Assembly: GCA_034331105.1 (NCBI GenBank) | Contig: JAXQGB010000014.1 | Coordinates: forward strand, 1 to 64,000 | Reading direction: 5' to 3' | DNA length: 64,000 bases | DNA from: Caenicola sp034331105 | Lineage (GTDB): Bacteria; Synergistota; Synergistia; Synergistales; Synergistaceae | Shown: positions 58,631 through 64,000 of the stretch, piece by piece | How positions within the stretch are numbered: position 1 is the stretch's first letter | How the letters are laid out: every line of letters starts with the position of its first letter | The notes under the pieces: model-generated | The model's input: only the letters and a program-made list of their open reading frames with translations | What the model was told of the DNA's origin: nothing | Database searches by the model: none | Position numbers and translations under genes: made by a program

Positions 58631-58686
58631 ATTATGATCTTTTTTCTGCCAAATTCATGACAGAGGTATTGTTCTTTATTTTTTCG

Positions 58687-59268
58687 CTACTGTTTGAGAC
58701 CGGCCCTGAATGCTTTTATGTTGAGATCCAGGAGCTTTGGAGGCACTAGCTCTTTCAGGACTGATTCCCAGTCTATGTCCTCAAGTCCCATTGCCTTGAC
58801 AAGCGCCCCCAGCAAGACTATGTTCTGAGCCTTGATGTTGCCGAGGTCTTCCGCGATCTTTCCTGCGTTGAATACCTTGAAGTTAGGTACTTCCTTCTGA
58901 AGTTTTTCGACCACTTCATCAGGATACTTCGCAGCACCTGTAAGTACAGGCAGTGAATATATCTCGAAATTATTGACCACAAGCCTGCCGCCCTTTTTGA
59001 GGTATTTCAGCCAGCGTACAGCCTCTACCTTTTCAAATGCAACGAGGACATCTGCTTCCCCTTCCGGGACTACGGGAGAGGCCACTTTTGTGCCAAACCT
59101 GACATGTGTGGTAACGCTTCCTCCGCGCTGGGACATCCCATGTATCTCTGACATCTTTACGTCATAACCCTTTCGGACAAGCCCCTCTGAAAGTATCTTA
59201 GAGGCAAGTATGGTCCCCTGTCCGCCTACTCCAACAAGAAGGATGCTTTTGGTATCGTTTTTCATCAT
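58687..59268 (-). CDS. iorB: Indolepyruvate:ferredoxin oxidoreductase, beta subunit
   Basis: About 193 residues. The gamma-type POR/KOR domain has SILLVGVGGQGTILASKIL, the MSEIHGMSQRGGSVTTHVRFG motif and EADVLVAFEKVEAVRWL. With IorA it oxidatively decarboxylates aryl pyruvates from aromatic amino acid transamination to aryl-acetyl-CoA and reduces ferredoxin. The frame extends to 59358 inside iorA, but the ATG at 59268 begins the domain, 4 nt after the iorA stop, with GGGAGG upstream. Confidence 0.94.
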   Translation of the reverse strand: MMKNDTKSILLVGVGGQGTILASKILSEGLVRKGYDVKMSEIHGMSQRGGSVTTHVRFGTKVASPVVPEGEADVLVAFEKVEAVRWLKYLKKGGRLVVNNFEIYSLPVLTGAAKYPDEVVEKLQKEVPNFKVFNAGKIAEDLGNIKAQNIVLLGALVKAMGLEDIDWESVLKELVPPKLLDLNIKAFRAGLKQ

Positions 59269-59272
59269 GGTC

Positions 59273-61033
59273 CTATACCTCCCTCGATATGGCATTCTTA
59301 GGGCATATCTGCAGGCATATACCGCAGCCGTTGCATGATGCTCGATCAATGAAAACAACGCCGTCCCTGAAGTTGAGCGCAGGGCATCCGGCCTTCATGC
59401 ACATTTTGCACTTTATGCACTTATCCTGGTCTATCACGCACTTCATGTTCGCCCTCGCTTTGATGACGTCCTTGATCAGAGCGCAGGGGGATGTAGTTAT
59501 TATCACAAAAGGTTCACGCGACTCGTAGCCTGACCTGATCGCGTCTCTGGTGGCCGTAAGGTCATAGGGGTCAATAAGGCGTACGTTTTCTTGCTTCACG
59601 CCGCATGCCACGCATACTGCCTTCAGGTCGACCTGGTGAGTCGGCTCGCCCATCAATGTACGTCCCGTTCCGGGGTTCTCCTGATGTCCTGTCATTGCCG
59701 TTATCCTGTTGTCAAGTATGTTGATCACTATCGGTGCTTTGTTTACGACAGCGTCGATCAGGCCTGTTATGCCGGAATGGAAGAAAGTTGAGTCTCCAAT
59801 GACTGCGAAGACCTTTTCTTTTCTGCCGGCTTTTTCTACTGCCTTGCTGAACCCTACACCTCCGGAAACGCTGGCGCCCATGCAAATTACAGAGTCGGTA
59901 ACACTCAAGGGGGGCACTATGCCAAGGGTGTAACATCCTATGTCACCTGTAACGACTACATCTTTATATTTTCCGACCTCATAGAAAAATCCCCTGTGGG
60001 TGCATCCCGCACAAAGTACGGGAGGACGTGGGGGAACTTCTGCGTCAATGGCATATCCTCGCTGCTCTTCGTTCTCAGGGAAGAAAGCTCTTTTTATTAT
60101 TTCCGGAGTCAGTTCGTCCACCCAGGGGAGCTTTTCCCTGCCGGTGCACTGAATTCCCATGATCTTAACGAAGTCTTCGATGTAGGGCTCGTTTTCTTCT
60201 ATTACATAAAGTGTCTCGACCATCCCGGCAAATTTTCTTATCAGCCTTTCCGGGAGTGGCCACGTGAAGCCCAGTTTGAGGTAAGATACTTCATCTCCAA
60301 AGACTTCCTTCGCGTGGTTGTATGATATTCCGCTTGTTATTATGCCGATTTTCTTTGGCCCATCCTCAATGCGGTTCAGGGGAGTATTTTCGCTGAATTC
60401 CTTCATTGCAGCGATCCTGTCTTCCATTACATATTTGCGCTTCTTGGCAGATGCCGGAGCCATTACATATTTCGAGACGTCCTTTGCATAAGGCTTTACA
60501 GGCACTTCATTTCTGCCTGACGTCTCCACGAGTGTTTTGCTGTGACAGATCCTTGTCGTGACCCTGAAAAGAACAGGCGTGTCAAACTTCTCAGAAATGT
60601 CGAAGGCCTCTTTGACAAAGTCAAGGCACTCCTTACTGTCAGATGGTTCAAGCATTGCGAGTTTGGCATGCGATGCATAGTATCTGTTGTCCTGTTCGTT
60701 CTGTGAACTGAAAAGTCCGGGGTCGTCTGCCGTAACGACCACAAGTCCCCCGTTGACTCCTGTGTAGGCAAGTGTGAAGAGTGGATCAGCAGCAACGTTG
60801 AGTCCGACATGCTTCATTGCAGCGAGGGCTCTTCCGCCGGCCATGGAAGCTCCCGCAGCGACCTCAAGCGCGACTTTTTCGTTTGTTGACCATTCTGAAT
60901 ATACATCTTTGTAAGTTGACAAGTTCTCAAGGATCTCTGTGGAAGGTGTTCCCGGGTATGCAGCTGCCACATGCAGTCCTGCTTCCCAGGCACCCTGGGC
61001 TATTGCTTCGTTGCCTGTCATAATTTTCTTCAT
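59273..61033 (-). CDS. iorA: Indolepyruvate:ferredoxin oxidoreductase, alpha subunit
   Basis: 586 residues. N-terminal pyrimidine-binding domain (GNEAIAQGAWEAGLHVAAAYPGTPSTEI), a TPP-binding domain (GDIGCYTLGIVPPL, GDSTFFHSGITGLIDAVVN), and a C-terminal double ferredoxin module (CIKCKMCMKAGCPA, CNGCGICLQICPKNAI). TPP and two [4Fe-4S] clusters are expected. The ATG is 7 nt after AAGGGGG, itself placed directly after the terminator at 61050-61091. An important enzyme of amino acid fermentation. Confidence 0.96.
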   Translation of the reverse strand: MKKIMTGNEAIAQGAWEAGLHVAAAYPGTPSTEILENLSTYKDVYSEWSTNEKVALEVAAGASMAGGRALAAMKHVGLNVAADPLFTLAYTGVNGGLVVVTADDPGLFSSQNEQDNRYYASHAKLAMLEPSDSKECLDFVKEAFDISEKFDTPVLFRVTTRICHSKTLVETSGRNEVPVKPYAKDVSKYVMAPASAKKRKYVMEDRIAAMKEFSENTPLNRIEDGPKKIGIITSGISYNHAKEVFGDEVSYLKLGFTWPLPERLIRKFAGMVETLYVIEENEPYIEDFVKIMGIQCTGREKLPWVDELTPEIIKRAFFPENEEQRGYAIDAEVPPRPPVLCAGCTHRGFFYEVGKYKDVVVTGDIGCYTLGIVPPLSVTDSVICMGASVSGGVGFSKAVEKAGRKEKVFAVIGDSTFFHSGITGLIDAVVNKAPIVINILDNRITAMTGHQENPGTGRTLMGEPTHQVDLKAVCVACGVKQENVRLIDPYDLTATRDAIRSGYESREPFVIITTSPCALIKDVIKARANMKCVIDQDKCIKCKMCMKAGCPALNFRDGVVFIDRASCNGCGICLQICPKNAISREV

Positions 61034-61049
61034 CGGTTTGCCCCCTTTT

Positions 61050-61091
61050 TAAAAAATCCCGGCCCCGGCTCTCTTGGCCGAAGTCGGGATC
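61050..61091 (-). terminator. Intrinsic terminator or attenuator between pssA and iorA
   Basis: On the minus strand ATCCCG-A-CTTCGGC pairs with GCCGGGG-C-CGGGAT, followed by TTTTTT. The T-run merges into the iorA Shine-Dalgarno, leaving only about 17 nt to the start. It ends the gyrA-psd-pssA unit and may also act on transcripts from the promoter at 61089-61118. Confidence 0.8.
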
Positions 61092-61118
61092 ATAAACATG
61101 CTAAAAAAACTGGATCAA
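61089..61118 (-). promoter_or_regulatory. Candidate iorAB promoter
   Basis: On the minus strand: -35 TTGATC (61113-61118), 18-bp spacer, -10 TATGAT (61089-61094). Transcription would begin within the ascending arm of the terminator hairpin, so the iorAB mRNA would start with only part of that stem. Confidence 0.35.
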
Positions 61119-61128
61119 CAAGGTCTCT

Positions 61129-61860
61129 CTATTCTCCCTTTTCGGCAGGCCTTTCTTCAAGGACCCACTCCGCTACATCAACCTTTGCAAGTCCGGTAAA
61201 AATATACATGAGTGAGATGGCAAGGAATGCCTTTTCCCTCAGAACCGCAAAAGAAAGGAGGAGGAACCCAATAACCCCGTAGAGCTTGACTCTGTTTACA
61301 TTGTCCTTTTTCATTTTCTTCGCGTTGCAGTAAGGCACAGAGCTTACCATCAGGCCGCCTATAAAGAACATCATCACTATCGCCGCAAGCGGTGTAAGCG
61401 GTACTTTGGCTATCACAAAAGCCGCTAGGGTCAGTCCTCCGGCAGGGATCGGCAAACCTTGAAAAGGGCCTGCAGGAACGTGCATGACATTAAAGCGGGC
61501 AAGCCTTAGAACTCCGCAGAGGGCAAAGAAGGAAGATGCCACAGCACCCCATACTCCGCCTTCCATGCCTATATAAGCCGCGTAGATAAGGAATGCGGGA
61601 GCTACGCCAAAGCTTATAGCGTCAGCCAAGCTGTCGAGCTCTTCTCCAAAAACACTGCTTCCTCCGAGGCTTCTGGCTACCCTTCCATCCATTACGTCGA
61701 AAAACACAGCAAAGCAAATCAGTACAGCAGCCGGCACAAAGTGCTGGTGATATGTCATTATCAGTGAAGCTACTCCACAGAACACACTTCCGCTGGTTAT
61801 CATGTTGGGTATTATTTTACTTATTGGTATATTTCTGATCCTTCTGTCACGTTTTCTCAT
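61129..61860 (-). CDS. pssA: CDP-diacylglycerol--serine O-phosphatidyltransferase
   Basis: 243 residues, about eight membrane segments. The CDP-alcohol phosphatidyltransferase motif DG-x2-AR-x8-G-x3-D-x3-D is complete (DGRVARSLGG...FGEELDSLAD). It makes phosphatidylserine, the substrate of the overlapping upstream gene psd. Its start overlaps the psd stop (ATGA). Confidence 0.93.
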   Translation of the reverse strand: MRKRDRRIRNIPISKIIPNMITSGSVFCGVASLIMTYHQHFVPAAVLICFAVFFDVMDGRVARSLGGSSVFGEELDSLADAISFGVAPAFLIYAAYIGMEGGVWGAVASSFFALCGVLRLARFNVMHVPAGPFQGLPIPAGGLTLAAFVIAKVPLTPLAAIVMMFFIGGLMVSSVPYCNAKKMKKDNVNRVKLYGVIGFLLLSFAVLREKAFLAISLMYIFTGLAKVDVAEWVLEERPAEKGE

Positions 61861-62474
61861 TTTTTTACCACTCCGATCACAGTTTCCCCCGCGACCACCC
61901 TGCTGCCGATATTTACAGCCGGTACCACAGATGGAGGCAGATAGACATCGACCTTTGAACCAAGCTTTATCATACCATAACGCTGGCCTCTGTCCAGAGT
62001 GTCACCTTTGCTGACTCGGCAGACTATCCTCCTCGCCAGTATACCAGCGATCTGGACAAGAAGGAAACGGCCGTTTTCTGACTTGGCCCCTACGTAGAAA
62101 CGCTCATTTATCTCGGAGGCTTTAGGTGCTATCGCGAACCACTTCTTGCCGGGGACATATTTGACATATTCGACCCTTCCTGATGTCGGGAAACGGTTCA
62201 CATGAACATCAAACCCATTCATGAATATGCCGATTTTTGTTGCCCTGCCGGTATACTCGTGATCAACTTCCTCTATTTCGACCACCTTGCCGTCAGCGGG
62301 GCTCACCCATCCTGCAGGCGCATCCGGGACTCTCTCCGGATCACGGTAAAACCAGATCGCCAGCATCATGGGAAAGGCAAGTATCACGGATATCCACGGA
62401 GAGATCAATCCTCCCCCGATCACCATGAACGCCAGTCCGCCTATTGTTGGCAGTCCGTCACGCGCGAGCTTCAA
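61857..62474 (-). CDS. psd: Phosphatidylserine decarboxylase proenzyme, short type
   Basis: 205 residues, the short form common outside enterobacteria. Two N-terminal membrane segments (LAFMVIGGGLISPWISVILAFPMML), then WVSPADGKVVEIEE, GIFMNGFDVHVNRFPTSGRV, and the self-cleavage site in KLGSKVDVYLP, where the Ser would become the pyruvoyl group. It converts phosphatidylserine to phosphatidylethanolamine. Start TTG at 62474 overlaps the gyrA stop (TTGA), with AAGGAG seven nt upstream. Confidence 0.94.
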   Translation of the reverse strand: MKLARDGLPTIGGLAFMVIGGGLISPWISVILAFPMMLAIWFYRDPERVPDAPAGWVSPADGKVVEIEEVDHEYTGRATKIGIFMNGFDVHVNRFPTSGRVEYVKYVPGKKWFAIAPKASEINERFYVGAKSENGRFLLVQIAGILARRIVCRVSKGDTLDRGQRYGMIKLGSKVDVYLPPSVVPAVNIGSRVVAGETVIGVVKK

Positions 62475-64000
62475 TCAAGTTCTCCTTCGCCCTCGGTCCT
62501 TATTATGCTTACGTCTGCCACAAAATCTCCGTCATCCAGCCTTACCACTTTGTATCCTGTTGCGGTACGGCTTAGGCTTGAGACTTCGTTGGTGTTTATG
62601 CGGACCATCCTGCCCTTGCTGCTTATGACGACTATTTCCTGATCATCAGCAACGCCCCATGCTCCTACCAGTTTTCCTGTTTTATTTGAGAGCTTCATCG
62701 CCCTTACTCCGTAACCGGCACGATGGTGCTGGGTAAACTCTGAGTATTTTGTCCTCTTGCCTATTCCCTGCTCGCTTATGAAAAATACCTGACGGCCTTC
62801 TGTGACGACATCGCAGCCAACCACAGAGTCTCCGTCATCAAGTCTCATTCCGCGAACTCCCTGCGCCTGTCTCCCAAGCGGACGGAACTCTTCTTCCAGG
62901 ACTCTCAGTGTCTGTCCCATGGATGTTGTAAGAAGCAGTTCATCTTTTCCGCTGGTCACACGTACCCTTGCTATATTGTCATCCGGGACGAGAGTCAGGA
63001 CCCTGCGGCCGGCTCTCGTTAGACCTTCAAGCTCTTCGACAGGAAGGCGCTTTGCAGTTCCTTTGCAAGTGACAAAGAAGACATACTTAGCCCCGTCAAG
63101 GCTGCTGTCTTTTATCGCTACCACACGTTCTTCCTTTTCCAGTGTCACTATTGTCCCTACAAGCTTGCCTTTGCCTGTTTTGGGTTCCGGCAGGGAAAAG
63201 CCCCTTACCCCGAATACTCTTCCCAGACTTGTGAAAAGGTATAGTGTCCTGTGGGTATTTGTTATGGTAAGAAGTGCTATTTCATCTTCGGCCTTTGTAG
63301 TAACGCCTTTTACCCCTTTGCCACCCCTTGACTGTACCCTGTAATCCTGCAGCGGCATGCGTCTGATATAACCATCCCTGCTTAGCGCAACGACGATCTC
63401 CTCTTCAGGTATCAGGTCTTCATCGGATACCTCTTCAACGGAGTTTTCTATGTCCGTCCGCCTCTTATCGGAATACTGCCTGCGGATCTCCATCAGTTCA
63501 TCCTTTACTACTGAATCAAGGATCACCTGGCTTCCAAGGATGCTTTTGTAACGCTCGATATCCATGATAAGCTGGGTCATCTCACTGTCGAGCTTCTCCC
63601 TCTCAAGGCCTGTAAGTCTCTGCAGACGCATATCGAGTATTGCCTGAGCCTGGATCTCAGTGAAATCAAGCGCTTCGATGAGGCTGTTTCTGGCAGTAGC
63701 TGCGTTGTCTGATCCCCTTATGATCCTTATGACTTCATCAATGGCATCCAGAGCCCTCAGCAGGCCCTCAATTATGTGAGCGCGGTCTTCTGCCTTCCGA
63801 AGCCTGTATTCAGTCCTTCTTCGGACAACCGTTCTGCGGTGGTCAAGAAACACCCAGACCATCTCTTTGAGCGGCAGTTCACGAGTCTCTCCGTCAACGA
63901 TCGCGAGGTTGATCACCCCAAACGTACTCTGGAGCTGTGTCCTTATGTAGAGCTGACGCAGGACCAGATTAGGGTCCGCATCACGCTGAAGCTCTATGAC
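62471..64000 (-). CDS. gyrA: DNA gyrase subunit A, C-terminal part (cut by window edge)
   Basis: 509 codons are in the window; the frame is open to the edge at 64000 (V-I-E-L-Q-R-D-A-D-P at the cut). It includes the end of the breakage-reunion domain (LREL-like YIRTQLQSTFGVINLAIV, IQAQAILDMRLQRLTGLE) and the six-bladed beta-propeller. The GyrA box reads QSRGGKG (consensus QRRGGKG), which supports GyrA over ParC. The N-terminal domain with the active Tyr is outside the window. Its stop overlaps psd, an operon of topology and phospholipid genes. Confidence 0.95.
   Translation of the reverse strand, partial: VIELQRDADPNLVLRQLYIRTQLQSTFGVINLAIVDGETRELPLKEMVWVFLDHRRTVVRRRTEYRLRKAEDRAHIIEGLLRALDAIDEVIRIIRGSDNAATARNSLIEALDFTEIQAQAILDMRLQRLTGLEREKLDSEMTQLIMDIERYKSILGSQVILDSVVKDELMEIRRQYSDKRRTDIENSVEEVSDEDLIPEEEIVVALSRDGYIRRMPLQDYRVQSRGGKGVKGVTTKAEDEIALLTITNTHRTLYLFTSLGRVFGVRGFSLPEPKTGKGKLVGTIVTLEKEERVVAIKDSSLDGAKYVFFVTCKGTAKRLPVEELEGLTRAGRRVLTLVPDDNIARVRVTSGKDELLLTTSMGQTLRVLEEEFRPLGRQAQGVRGMRLDDGDSVVGCDVVTEGRQVFFISEQGIGKRTKYSEFTQHHRAGYGVRAMKLSNKTGKLVGAWGVADDQEIVVISSKGRMVRINTNEVSSLSRTATGYKVVRLDDGDFVADVSIIRTEGEGELD

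Overview
The window is a gene-dense bacterial chromosome segment of roughly middling GC content. It most likely comes from an anaerobic, amino-acid-fermenting member of the Synergistota (Synergistetes). This assignment is inferred from gene content, not from a search. The envelope is of diderm type: a 494-residue porin with an N-terminal S-layer-homology domain, and an OmpH/Skp-like periplasmic chaperone. The metabolism is peptide and amino acid fermentation: indolepyruvate:ferredoxin oxidoreductase (iorAB), two aldehyde:ferredoxin-oxidoreductase-type tungsten enzymes, a Dpp/Opp ABC transporter, an ornithine racemase and several Na+ symporters.

Layout. 1-12.2 kb (minus strand) is the informational cluster rpoB-rpoC-L7Ae-like-rpsL-rpsG-fusA-tuf (tuf cut by the window edge). 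A tRNA-Leu(CAG) lies upstream, and its terminator overlaps the rpoB promoter. 12.9-15.8 kb (plus) is a ferredoxin / AOR / ThiS-like cassette ending in a strong terminator. 15.9-26.1 kb (minus) is one probable catabolic and transport unit: saccharopine-dehydrogenase-like, GntR regulator, class I amidotransferase, Asp/Glu-racemase family protein, dppABCDF, and a frameshifted ornithine racemase. 26.3-33.7 kb holds scattered housekeeping genes: LysE exporter, queT, gpsA, radA, a symporter, a PF04008-type protein, ompH and a DUF3343-like protein. 34-41 kb contains a CLC transporter, a second AOR with a LUD-domain partner and a ThiS-like protein, and yhdT-panF. 41.2-48.6 kb is the phosphate operon pstS-pstC-pstA-pstB-phoU-phoB-phoR. 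48.8-51.2 kb holds a secreted coiled-coil protein and the SLH porin. 51.7-58.6 kb contains a lone molybdopterin oxidoreductase, larC-folD-cobB, and a secreted protein made of four tandem copies of an unassigned domain. 58.7-64 kb is iorAB preceded by gyrA-psd-pssA (gyrA cut by the edge).

The structure least explained by the genes is a family of mosaic intergenic repeats. They fill five of the seven large intergenic gaps, and there is a minimal copy in a smaller gap. They combine (i) arrays of 7-nt words spaced at 11 nt at the ends of large inverted repeats, (ii) hairpins of the type CTGGTTTCCCG...CGGGAAAGACGGTGGGG, whose stems differ by compensatory changes, and (iii) larger cargo segments inserted in the hairpin loop and shared between distant copies in either orientation. 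Two of these elements lie inside the pst-pho operon.

All functional calls are by motif recognition and recalled family features. No database search was possible.
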